DNA from: Acidimicrobiaceae bacterium
GTDB lineage: Bacteria; Actinomycetota; Acidimicrobiia; Acidimicrobiales; RAAP-2
Assembly: GCA_003131665.1 (NCBI GenBank)
Contig: PKWA01000088.1
Coordinates: 1 to 6,155, forward strand
Reading direction: 5' to 3'
DNA: 6,155 nt
Shown: positions 1-4,846 of the stretch, piece by piece
Layout: each line of letters begins with the position of its first letter
Numbering within the stretch: position 1 is the stretch's first letter
Program-made: the position numbers and the translations under genes
The notes under the pieces: model-generated
Seen by the model: the letters and a program-made list of their open reading frames with translations, nothing else
Told to the model about the DNA's origin: nothing
Database searches by the model: none

Positions 1-64
1 GGGATTTGAACCCGGGACCTCTGCGTCCCGAACGCAGCGCGCTACCAAGCTGCGCTACAGCCCG
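1..64 (-). tRNA. tRNA-Pro (anticodon CGG), 3' end cut off by the window edge
   Basis: Read on the minus strand from 64 downward, the sequence folds as a tRNA. The 7-base acceptor strand CGGGCTG is followed by TA at positions 8-9 and a D arm with a GCGC/GCGC stem and a GGTA loop. The anticodon stem CTGCG/CGCAG encloses the loop TTCGGGA, which puts CGG at positions 34-36 and so reads proline codon CCG. The variable loop is five bases, and the T arm has the stem CCGGG and loop TTCAAAT. The window ends after three bases of the 3' T-stem strand, so the rest of the T stem, the acceptor 3' strand and any encoded CCA are not visible. It lies downstream of the CorC-like gene on the same strand. The identity is secure; only completeness is uncertain. 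Confidence 0.96.
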
Positions 65-89
65 CAGCGAGTTGCCCCGCAGCCCGATA

Positions 90-119
90 ATCCTAGTCGC
101 CGCACCCCGACCAAACCAA
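90..119 (-). promoter_or_regulatory. Possible promoter of the tRNA-Pro gene
   Basis: On the minus strand, TTGGTT (119-114) is separated by 18 bases from TAGGAT (95-90), which resembles a -35/-10 pair of the housekeeping sigma factor. Initiation would fall near 83, about 19 bases before the mature tRNA 5' end, a reasonable precursor leader. The -35 matches only its first three positions well, so this is tentative. Apart from it, the 59-bp gap between the tRNA and the CorC-like stop codon shows nothing. Confidence 0.35.
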
Positions 120-123
120 AGAA

Positions 124-957
124 CTAGTCGGACTCCGGTTCGTCGACATGTATCGGCGGGTGGTACTCAATGACGATCTCGCTGATGCGTCGACGTTCCA
201 CCGACTGAACACGGAACGTCCAGTCTCCGTGGGCATAGATGGCTCCGGCGGCCGGGATCTCACCGGCGAGGTCTAGGACAAAGCCCGCGATGGTTACGTA
301 GTCGCCTTCGGGGATAGATATCCCAAGTTCCTCTTCGACCTTGTCGACGTGGGTCTGTCCGTCAACGAGCCAGCGATCCTCACGAATCTTTTCGATAACG
401 AGTTCCTCGTCGTCGTCGAATTCATCGCTCAAGTCCCCCACGAGCTGTTCGAGAATGTCGCGGATTGACACAACCCCGGCAACACCGCCGTGCTCGTCGA
501 GCACCAAGGCAAAGGTTCGGCGCTGCTCGCGCATCTCGCTGAGACTGTCGAGCAGGTCCAGCGTCTCGGGCAACATGAGCGGGCGGCGGATCTTTCGCGC
601 AATTTCGTTGGCCGTGGGCAGCGAGACTCCGATAGCCCGTTTGGCGGTGGTGCTGCGGAACAAATCGTTGACGAATAACACGCCGTCTACTTCATCGAGG
701 TCACCGTTCACCACTGGAAAACAGGAGTGACCGGTGTCGCGCACCGCCTCGGCGATGGCTTCGGGCGTGACGGGAAAGGTGAGAAACGCCACGTCCACCC
801 GCGGGGTCATCACGTCGCGAAGTTCGAGGTCACGCAGTTGATCGACGCGCGCGTGAATGGCGTCGGCTTCGGGCGAGGGCGGGCGGATGGTCTCGTGACC
901 CGTCAAACGGGCGCGAAAGCGCGCCAGTCCCGAGGGGGGAGGTTTCGGATCGCTCAT
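124..957 (-). CDS. Short CorC/HlyC-type protein: CBS domain pair plus CorC_HlyC domain
   Basis: This 277-residue protein has the architecture of E. coli CorC/YbeX (about 290 residues). A charged N-terminus is followed by the conserved RDVMTPR motif (residues 47-53) that opens the first CBS domain (about 47-105). A second CBS domain (about 115-175) holds the family pattern LVLDEHGGVAGVVSIRDILE. An acidic linker with a DDDEE run leads to the CorC_HlyC transporter-associated domain (about 190-270). CBS pairs usually bind adenine nucleotides. The family is linked to magnesium and cobalt handling or resistance, but the exact reaction is not settled. No membrane segment is present: the DUF21 domain of the longer CNNM/CorB-type proteins is absent, so it should be cytosolic or act on a membrane partner. 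The ATG overlaps the TGA of the upstream receiver-domain gene as ATGA and has no Shine-Dalgarno of its own, so translation is probably coupled. The common ybeY neighbour is not seen. The family assignment is confident, the physiological role is not. Confidence 0.9.
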   Translation of the reverse strand: MSDPKPPPSGLARFRARLTGHETIRPPSPEADAIHARVDQLRDLELRDVMTPRVDVAFLTFPVTPEAIAEAVRDTGHSCFPVVNGDLDEVDGVLFVNDLFRSTTAKRAIGVSLPTANEIARKIRRPLMLPETLDLLDSLSEMREQRRTFALVLDEHGGVAGVVSIRDILEQLVGDLSDEFDDDEELVIEKIREDRWLVDGQTHVDKVEEELGISIPEGDYVTIAGFVLDLAGEIPAAGAIYAHGDWTFRVQSVERRRISEIVIEYHPPIHVDEPESD

Positions 958-1385
958 CGAGCGTCGGTACTGCCGACGCGGACGGTTGCTGGACGCAACG
1001 ACTGGTCCTCGTAACCCTCGCCGCGCAACAGAGCGCGCACGGCACTGCGCAGCCGCTGGGGATCGAGCGGTTTGACGAGAAAGCCGTCGGCGCCCGATCG
1101 TCGAGCGAGAAAGACGTCCGGACGGCGATCGAGCAGCATCAGTACCGACACCGGCTCGGCCCCGCCGTAGGACTCGAGGTTGCGCAGCTCCATCGTGATG
1201 GCCATGCCGCCCATGGAGCCGATCTGTAAGTCCACGACCACCAGATCGACGCCGCCTTCGATTACCCGGGCCACGGTCTCGACGCCGCTGGACGCCTCGA
1301 CGATGTCGATATCGGGGCCGGCCAACACGGTCTCAAGTTCGCGGCGCAACGAGGCCAGGTCGCTGGCGAGTAGAACGGTAGCCAC
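954..1385 (-). CDS. Stand-alone response-regulator receiver domain protein
   Basis: I start this gene at the GTG at 1385, giving 143 residues, because the receiver fold begins there (ATVLLASD, the first beta strand). The longer reading from 1514 adds sequence unlike a receiver and would run over the divergent WhiB start. The likely phospho-acceptor is Asp52 (LVVVD), and the conserved Lys is Lys105 in the FLVKPL motif. Two usual features are weak. The acidic pair near the N-terminus is reduced to Ser8-Asp9, and the switch Thr/Ser before the Asp-Arg turn is Leu85. The protein ends about 25 residues after the last receiver helix, so no DNA-binding or enzymatic output domain is present. It would act through protein contacts, or as a phosphate sink if still phosphorylated. 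A TACGCT box lies seven bases before the start, suggesting a leaderless mRNA. No histidine kinase is in the window. The coupling to a CorC-like gene is unusual. Confidence 0.85.
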   Translation of the reverse strand: MATVLLASDLASLRRELETVLAGPDIDIVEASSGVETVARVIEGGVDLVVVDLQIGSMGGMAITMELRNLESYGGAEPVSVLMLLDRRPDVFLARRSGADGFLVKPLDPQRLRSAVRALLRGEGYEDQSLRPATVRVGSTDAR

Positions 1386-1398
1386 GAAGTTCAGCGTA
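1386..1398 (-). promoter_or_regulatory. -10 box and likely leaderless start of the receiver-domain gene
   Basis: On the minus strand TACGCT (1398-1393) fits the actinobacterial TANNNT -10 consensus and is followed by exactly seven bases before the GTG at 1385. Transcription would then start on or next to the start codon. No purine-rich ribosome binding site precedes the GTG, which agrees with a leaderless transcript. The NUDIX gene shows the same arrangement. No convincing -35 box is visible. Confidence 0.5.
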
Positions 1399-1406
1399 GC
1401 GGAGCC

Positions 1407-1428
1407 GTGATTTACGTCCTTTGACGTC
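1407..1428. repeat. 10-bp motif shared with another promoter region, plus a 10-bp-period direct repeat
   Basis: GTGATTTACG (1407-1416) recurs exactly at 3195-3204 in the only other divergent intergenic region of the window. It overlaps TTACGTC (1412-1418), which is repeated with one change as TGACGTC (1422-1428) ten bases on, one helical turn. The elements lie just upstream of the -10 box of the receiver-domain gene and about 50-70 bp upstream of the proposed WhiB -10. A regulator site is possible but unproven. Confidence 0.3.
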
Positions 1429-1453
1429 TCATCGAGCGACCTCAAATGTTCTC

Positions 1454-1483
1454 TTGTGCGCGGGCCTCTCGGGTGGTTAGTCT
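1454..1483 (+). promoter_or_regulatory. Possible promoter of the WhiB-like gene
   Basis: TTGTGC (1454-1459) lies 18 bases before TAGTCT (1478-1483), a TANNNT -10 box. Initiation near 1490 would leave a leader of about 22 bases carrying GGGGGA (1502-1507), a moderate ribosome binding site five bases before the ATG at 1513. The -35 match is only partial. The rest of the 127-bp gap holds the receiver-gene promoter and the repeat described separately. Confidence 0.4.
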
Positions 1484-1512
1484 GCGTGTCAAGGCGATGA
1501 CGGGGGACGGAC

Positions 1513-1761
1513 ATGGCGGTTTGGTCATTGGATTGGTCGAGCGCCGCGGCCTGTCGCGGCAGCGAAGGATCCCTCTTCTACTCCGCCGACGCCGCTGAGC
1601 GCAAGGAGGATCGCCTCGAGCGCGAACAGCTGGCCAAGCGAATTTGCGCGGGCTGTGACGTTCGCGAAGAGTGCCTGCACGCGGCGCTCGAGCGCCACGA
1701 GTCCTACGGCATTTGGGGTGGTCTGAACGAGTTTGAACGCCGCGCGCTAACGCGCACTTGA
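1513..1761 (+). CDS. WhiB-family (Wbl) iron-sulfur transcriptional regulator
   Basis: This 82-residue protein has the four Wbl cysteines that ligate a [4Fe-4S] cluster: Cys14, then Cys45-X2-Cys48-X5-Cys54. The family turn GIWGG follows at residues 66-70, and then the FERRAL motif. Wbl proteins are an actinobacterial signature. They usually work by binding region 4 of the main sigma factor, with the cluster sensing oxygen or nitric oxide. The protein ends about a dozen residues after the GIWGG turn and lacks the basic Arg/Lys-rich tail that many Wbl members use to touch DNA, so DNA contact may be weak or depend on sigma. The subclass (WhiB1 to WhiB7) cannot be fixed by eye. It is divergent from the receiver-domain gene, and its last 15 bases overlap the end of the VKOR gene on the other strand, so no terminator fits between them. 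Confidence 0.93.
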   Translation: MAVWSLDWSSAAACRGSEGSLFYSADAAERKEDRLEREQLAKRICAGCDVREECLHAALERHESYGIWGGLNEFERRALTRT

Positions 1762-2217
1762 GCGGGTCCAACCCAACTGGGTGGGAGCGACGCGGGTCAT
1801 CACGATGAGCAAGATGAACGTGGTGAGGTGCACCCCGGTGCAGTAGAGGCAGATACTGCCAATGATGATGACTTCGGCGAAGATCAGCCACAGCACAAAG
1901 CACATCGACACGATCACCAGCACGAAGCGCGTCACGTGGAGCCAGCGCCACGAAGAGTGCCAGGCCCACGGCGTGTTGAGTGCGGTCAAGACGGTGAAGT
2001 TCGCGAGGCCCAGAATCGCGACGGGAATGCCGAGGATCTCGGACTGGGCCGACGTGGTCACTTTGGCGCAGTCGATGACCCCGCTGCCCGAGCACACGAG
2101 TGCTTGGGGCTGGAAGTGCGTGATCGTCAGATAGATCGATAGCGCCAGTCCGATAACGCTCAAGAGGAGCGTGACAACTTCGGCCCAGCGCGGAACTCGA
2201 AGTTCCGATTCGATCAC
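1747..2217 (-). CDS. VKOR-family quinone-linked disulfide-forming membrane protein
   Basis: This 156-residue membrane protein begins with GTG. It has a transmembrane segment at about 14-34, then a loop with Cys42 and Cys50, and further hydrophobic segments at about 61-80, 95-114 and 116-140. The last carries the active-site motif Cys123-Leu-Tyr-Cys126. This four-cysteine layout and the SEILGIP(V)A stretch are typical of bacterial vitamin K epoxide reductase homologues, which reoxidise a thioredoxin-like oxidase and pass electrons to menaquinone or ubiquinone, doing the job of DsbB. There is no fused thioredoxin domain, as some bacterial VKORs have. The upstream gene, whose TGA overlaps this start as GTGA, encodes a separate anchored thioredoxin-like protein that is the obvious partner. 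The 3' end overlaps the WhiB gene by 15 bp. The family is confident; the partner is inferred. Confidence 0.92.
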   Translation of the reverse strand: MIESELRVPRWAEVVTLLLSVIGLALSIYLTITHFQPQALVCSGSGVIDCAKVTTSAQSEILGIPVAILGLANFTVLTALNTPWAWHSSWRWLHVTRFVLVIVSMCFVLWLIFAEVIIIGSICLYCTGVHLTTFILLIVMTRVAPTQLGWTRSSAR

Positions 2218-3146
2218 TTAAGACCCATGGCCTTTTTGGCGGTCTTCACGCCCGCACTCGTGCACACGTTGGCCGGCTGCATGTTCGTCAATGAGCAGAC
2301 GGCGGCCGTCTGATAGTTGGCCGAGGCGATGATCGCCTCCGTGACGGGACTAGTGGCGTTGCTCAGTCCCGCGGCGATCTGGCTCCGCGTTGATCCGGCG
2401 AGGGTCGTGGGGCTGTAACTCGCGCCGGCCACGAGAAACTTGTTCGCGAAGGTGATGAAGGGAATCGATCCCGCCTCGCTCGTGGTCAGGGCCGGGATGT
2501 ACTTGTGCGCGTCGTACTTCTTGATTAGCGCGGTCTGCGCGGCCGTGGGCTGTTGCAACAGCGCGTAGTAGTTCGTCGCGGGGTCGATGTAGTCGGCGAA
2601 CTCCTCCACGCCCGTAAAGGTCACGTACTTGGATTTATAGGTCGCGTGCGAAAAGGTAAAGCTCGGCGTGTTCGGATCGACGTCCTGGGAGTAGCTCGAC
2701 TGGTTGCCGAGGCCGCCCCACGTGCCAAAGCGACTGAGCGCGATGATCGTGGCCCAGCGCTGCGCCGCGCAAAAGGGGCAGTACTCCGCGCCGATGTAGA
2801 GAATCTCGGGCAGTTTCTTTCCGCTGGCGGAGGTCGAAGTGAGTTCGGGTTGACCCTTAAGAGCTAGAGGCGCCGTGACGGTGGCGACGGGTGACGTGAC
2901 CCCCACGGTATTAAAGACCGACACGGGAACCTTGGTGAGTTCGGCGAAAGTCGTGGGATCGGTCGGCTGGAAGCCCGTCGCGCTGCCCCCCGACGTCCCG
3001 CCGCTCGTGACTTTGATGATGACGAGTACCGCGACCACGACGATGACGAGTCCGACGGCGAGCCACGTGAACAGGCCCGCGGGCCGTCCACCCCTGGCCG
3101 GGGCTTTGGTCGGTGGGCGATACCTTTGGGCTGGCTTTTTGGCCAC
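2214..3146 (-). CDS. Membrane-anchored DUF929 thioredoxin-like protein with a CPFC motif
   Basis: This 310-residue protein starts at GTG and has an AAGGAG ribosome binding site. A basic N-terminus (1-24) is followed by one membrane segment (about 25-46) and a Gly/Ser/Thr linker, so the bulk should be outside the cell. The core matches the DUF929 pattern EILYIGAEYCPFCAAQRW. Cys123-Pro-Phe-Cys126 sits after a beta strand as in thioredoxin folds, and Pro229 in SIPFITF fits the cis-proline position facing the active site. The segment between them (WGGLGNQSS to VTFTGVEE) is also family-like. Two more cysteines near the C-terminus, Cys284 and Cys295, may form a structural or relay disulfide. DUF929 has no settled function that I know of. 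With VKOR directly downstream and overlapping by GTGA, a DsbA-like oxidase role is a reasonable inference. An isomerase or reductase role is not excluded. Confidence 0.85.
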   Translation of the reverse strand: MAKKPAQRYRPPTKAPARGGRPAGLFTWLAVGLVIVVVAVLVIIKVTSGGTSGGSATGFQPTDPTTFAELTKVPVSVFNTVGVTSPVATVTAPLALKGQPELTSTSASGKKLPEILYIGAEYCPFCAAQRWATIIALSRFGTWGGLGNQSSYSQDVDPNTPSFTFSHATYKSKYVTFTGVEEFADYIDPATNYYALLQQPTAAQTALIKKYDAHKYIPALTTSEAGSIPFITFANKFLVAGASYSPTTLAGSTRSQIAAGLSNATSPVTEAIIASANYQTAAVCSLTNMQPANVCTSAGVKTAKKAMGLK

Positions 3147-3150
3147 GGTG

Positions 3151-3156
3151 CTCCTT
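3151..3156 (-). promoter_or_regulatory. Ribosome binding site that fixes the GTG start of the DUF929 gene
   Basis: AAGGAG on the minus strand lies four bases before the GTG at 3146. It is the strongest Shine-Dalgarno in the window and supports this start, which places a basic stretch before the membrane anchor. The gene therefore appears to have a leader, unlike the divergent NUDIX gene. Confidence 0.75.
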
Positions 3157-3173
3157 TTGCGTTACGACCATCA

Positions 3174-3225
3174 AACTTAGTGGACGGGGCTCGAGTGATT
3201 TACGCCAGTCGGGACTCGCTAGGTT
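3174..3225. promoter_or_regulatory. Back-to-back divergent promoters of the DUF929 and NUDIX genes
   Basis: On the minus strand TAAGTT (3179-3174) is a TANNNT -10 box for the DUF929-VKOR unit. On the plus strand TAGGTT (3220-3225) is one for the NUDIX gene, seven bases before its ATG, which suggests a leaderless mRNA. Exactly midway, 15 bases from each box, lies GTGATTTACG (3195-3204). With a normal 17-base spacer both -35 elements would fall on the same six bases (3197-3202), and neither strand matches the -35 consensus. The two promoters could therefore compete for polymerase, or need a shared activator at the central motif. The boxes are seen; their use is inferred. Confidence 0.45.
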
Positions 3226-3232
3226 GGCCCCC

Positions 3233-4033
3233 ATGGCTGAAGTATTGATTCCGCGCCCCGCCGCCACCGTTTTGACGCTGCGCGACGGATCCAATGGTTA
3301 TGAGATTCTTATGCTCCAGCGGAACCTGCGCAGCGACTTCGTCGGAGGGGCCCACGTCTTTCCCGGTGGCGGCGTCGACGACACCGACGCGGACACCGAA
3401 CGACTGGTCTTTGGCCTGAGTGACGTCGCGGCGTCGCGGCGTCTCGAACTGAAGAGTGGTGGACTGGCCTACTACGTGGCCTGTCTGCGCGAACTCTTCG
3501 AAGAGGCGGGACTGTTGATCGCCTGTGACGCTGAGGGTGTCGCCGTGAACTTCACCGAACCCCTCGACGTACAGCGCATGGCGGCGCATCGACGGGCCGT
3601 GAACGCCAAAGAGTTGGACTTTCTCGCGATGATGAGCGACGAGGGCCTGCGGTTGGATCTTCGAGGACTCGAGTACGTCGCGCACTGGATCACCCCGGTG
3701 GGGCCGCCTCGGCGCTACGACACTCGGTTCTTTGTGGCGCTCGCGCCCGAGGGACAAGTCGCGACACACGACGCCGGCGAGACGGTGGCCGATCTATGGA
3801 TACGTCCCCTGGACGCGCTCGTCGCCCACGAGCGCGGCGAGTTCGAGATGATCTTTCCGACCATCCGCAATCTTCAGGCGATCGCGCACTTTTCGAGCGC
3901 GCGTGACGTGCTCGACTACGCCCGCTCACTCGACGCCATACCGTGCGTCGAGCCTCAGATCGTCAATCGCGACGGAGCCATCGCCATTCTCACCCCCGGT
4001 GATGAGGGATTTACGGCCGAGGGCTCAAGTTAA
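3233..4033 (+). CDS. NUDIX hydrolase of the NUDT19-like (split Nudix box) type
   Basis: This 266-residue protein begins at the ATG at 3233, where the family N-terminus (RPAATVLTLRDG) starts. An in-frame extension upstream would overlap the DUF929 gene and is not family-like. The Nudix signature is present but interrupted. FPGGGVDD (43-50) is separated from RELFEEAGLL (86-95, metal-binding Glu at 87, 90 and 91) by roughly 25 residues more than the usual spacing. Such an insertion is known in NUDT19/RP2-type enzymes, some of which cleave CoA and acyl-CoA diphosphate bonds. The substrate here cannot be told from sequence. The downstream part (YVAHWITPVGPPRRYDTRFFVA) is also typical of this branch. 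The promoter looks leaderless. The stop codon lies inside the 3' arm of a stem-loop, and the A-type carrier gene follows 79 bp later. Confidence 0.9.
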   Translation: MAEVLIPRPAATVLTLRDGSNGYEILMLQRNLRSDFVGGAHVFPGGGVDDTDADTERLVFGLSDVAASRRLELKSGGLAYYVACLRELFEEAGLLIACDAEGVAVNFTEPLDVQRMAAHRRAVNAKELDFLAMMSDEGLRLDLRGLEYVAHWITPVGPPRRYDTRFFVALAPEGQVATHDAGETVADLWIRPLDALVAHERGEFEMIFPTIRNLQAIAHFSSARDVLDYARSLDAIPCVEPQIVNRDGAIAILTPGDEGFTAEGSS

Positions 4034-4041
4034 ATCCCTCA
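4003..4041 (+). terminator. 11-bp perfect stem-loop spanning the NUDIX stop codon
   Basis: TGAGGGATTTA (4003-4013) pairs perfectly with TAAATCCCTCA (4031-4041) across a 17-base loop. The TAA stop (4031-4033) is in the 3' arm. No run of T follows, so it is not a canonical intrinsic terminator. It may be a T-less terminator or mRNA 3'-end stabiliser, or a dyad bound by a protein about 30 bp before the -10 box of the next gene. The structure is seen, the function is not known. Confidence 0.45.
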
Positions 4042-4072
4042 AGGCGGGGTGTTCATTTGCGAAATCCTTCGC

Positions 4073-4101
4073 TACCATGGAGGGAAGCATTTCTAAAGGA
4101 G
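4073..4101 (+). promoter_or_regulatory. -10 box and ribosome binding site of the A-type carrier gene
   Basis: TACCAT (4073-4078) fits the TANNNT -10 pattern. Initiation near 4086 would give a leader of about 27 bases carrying AAAGGAG (4095-4101). The site is 11 bases from the ATG at 4113, slightly long. An earlier in-frame ATG at 4077 lies inside the -10 box and would precede the transcript, so 4113 is preferred. No good -35 box is seen. Confidence 0.45.
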
Positions 4102-4112
4102 CCGAGTCGATC

Positions 4113-4478
4113 ATGACTACTACCAACGTGAACTTGACCGCGAAAGTGACTGAGCCCATCACGCTGACCGACACGGCGGTCGTCAAAGTGGCCGAGCTCA
4201 TCGCCGCCGCTGGCGCGGACGAGCCCTTAGCGCTGCGCGTGGCCGTCAAGTCCGGCGGCTGCTCGGGCTTTAACTACGACATGTACTTCGACTCCGAGGT
4301 CGCCAGCGACGACGTCACCAGCGAGTTCGCCGGGGTCAAGGTCGTCGTCGACCCCGCCAGTGCCGAACTGTTAAACGGTTCGACGCTCGACTTCGCCGAC
4401 GGTCTCCAAGGGGCCGGGTTTCATATCACGAACCCCAACGCCACGCGCACGTGTGGTTGCGGCAACTCCTTTAGCTGA
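4113..4478 (+). CDS. A-type iron-sulfur cluster carrier (HesB/IscA/ErpA family)
   Basis: This 121-residue protein has the three invariant cysteines of A-type carriers: Cys50 in SGGCSGFNY, and Cys114 and Cys116 in the C-terminal TCGCGNSF motif, 64 residues apart. The length is normal once the short N-terminal lead (1-15) is allowed for. The family binds Fe-S clusters or iron and passes clusters to target enzymes in the cytosol. In actinobacteria a single such protein usually serves the SUF system, but no suf genes are in the window, so which clients it serves is open. IscA, ErpA and SufA cannot be separated by eye. It probably has its own promoter after the NUDIX stem-loop and is followed after five bases by the RidA-family gene, suggesting co-transcription. 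Confidence 0.95.
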   Translation: MTTTNVNLTAKVTEPITLTDTAVVKVAELIAAAGADEPLALRVAVKSGGCSGFNYDMYFDSEVASDDVTSEFAGVKVVVDPASAELLNGSTLDFADGLQGAGFHITNPNATRTCGCGNSFS

Positions 4479-4483
4479 GCTTC

Positions 4484-4846
4484 GTGAGCCCTCAGCGCCC
4501 GTACTCTCCCTGGCGCCGTGCCGGTGACTTCGTCATTCTCTCGGGTCAACTCGGCGTGCTGCCCGATCAAGAGACGATGACGTTCGTCGAAGGGGGCAGC
4601 GCGGCCCAAGTTCGCCAAGCCCTCGAGAACGCGAAGCGCCTGCTCGGCGAGGCCGGCGCCACGTTGGGCGACGTCGTCAAGGCCTCGTTGTTCGTGCTCG
4701 ACATGAAGGACTTCGCCGCGTGCAACGAGGTCTGGCTGGAGTTCTTTAGCGATCCACTGCCGACTCGCACCGCCGTCGCGGTCGCGCAACTGCCGCTGGG
4801 GGCCCAGGCGGAAGTGGAACTGTGGGCCTACGCGCCGAAGCGTTAA
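4484..4846 (+). CDS. RidA-family (YjgF/YER057c/UK114) protein
   Basis: This 120-residue protein starts at GTG, five bases after the upstream stop, and has no clear ribosome binding site, so it is probably translated by coupling. It has the family landmarks: YSP near the N-terminus (7-9), LSGQLG (19-24), QVRQALENAKRLL (42-54), GDVVKASLFVLDM (62-74), and PTRTAVAVAQLPLGAQAEVE (93-112). Arg95 corresponds to the Arg105 of E. coli RidA that binds the substrate carboxylate, and Glu110 to Glu120. RidA proteins hydrolyse reactive enamines or imines made from amino acids by PLP enzymes and protect those enzymes. Keeping both residues supports an active deaminase, though subgroups vary. The stop TAA is shared as TTAA with the stop of the convergent regulator, leaving no room for a terminator. 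Confidence 0.93.
   Translation: MSPQRPYSPWRRAGDFVILSGQLGVLPDQETMTFVEGGSAAQVRQALENAKRLLGEAGATLGDVVKASLFVLDMKDFAACNEVWLEFFSDPLPTRTAVAVAQLPLGAQAEVELWAYAPKR

Noticed and set aside
1..123. tRNA-Pro as an integration site of a mobile element
   Set aside because: tRNA 3' ends are common attachment sites, but the 3' end is outside the window, and no integrase or repeated tRNA fragment is seen inside it.
1386..1514. A longer receiver-domain protein starting at 1514 (186 residues)
   Set aside because: The extra 43 residues look like translated promoter DNA, overlap the WhiB start, and would delete the TANNNT box from upstream of the gene. The receiver fold begins at the GTG at 1385.
1769..1788. ACCCA-AC-TGGGT as a terminator between WhiB and VKOR
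   Set aside because: The loop would be only two bases, the stem is short, no T run follows, and the sequence lies within the VKOR coding region.
1442..2095. A 217-residue open frame on the minus strand
   Set aside because: It is an Arg/His/Pro-rich alternate frame of the VKOR gene running antisense through WhiB; both real genes have clear family motifs.
3113..3232. Upstream extension of the NUDIX protein from 3113
   Set aside because: It would run over the DUF929 start and both promoters, and family-like sequence begins only at 3233.
3903..4112. N-terminal extension of the A-type carrier from 3903 or 4077
   Set aside because: It overlaps the NUDIX 3' end, is not family-like, and the 4077 ATG lies within the proposed -10 box.
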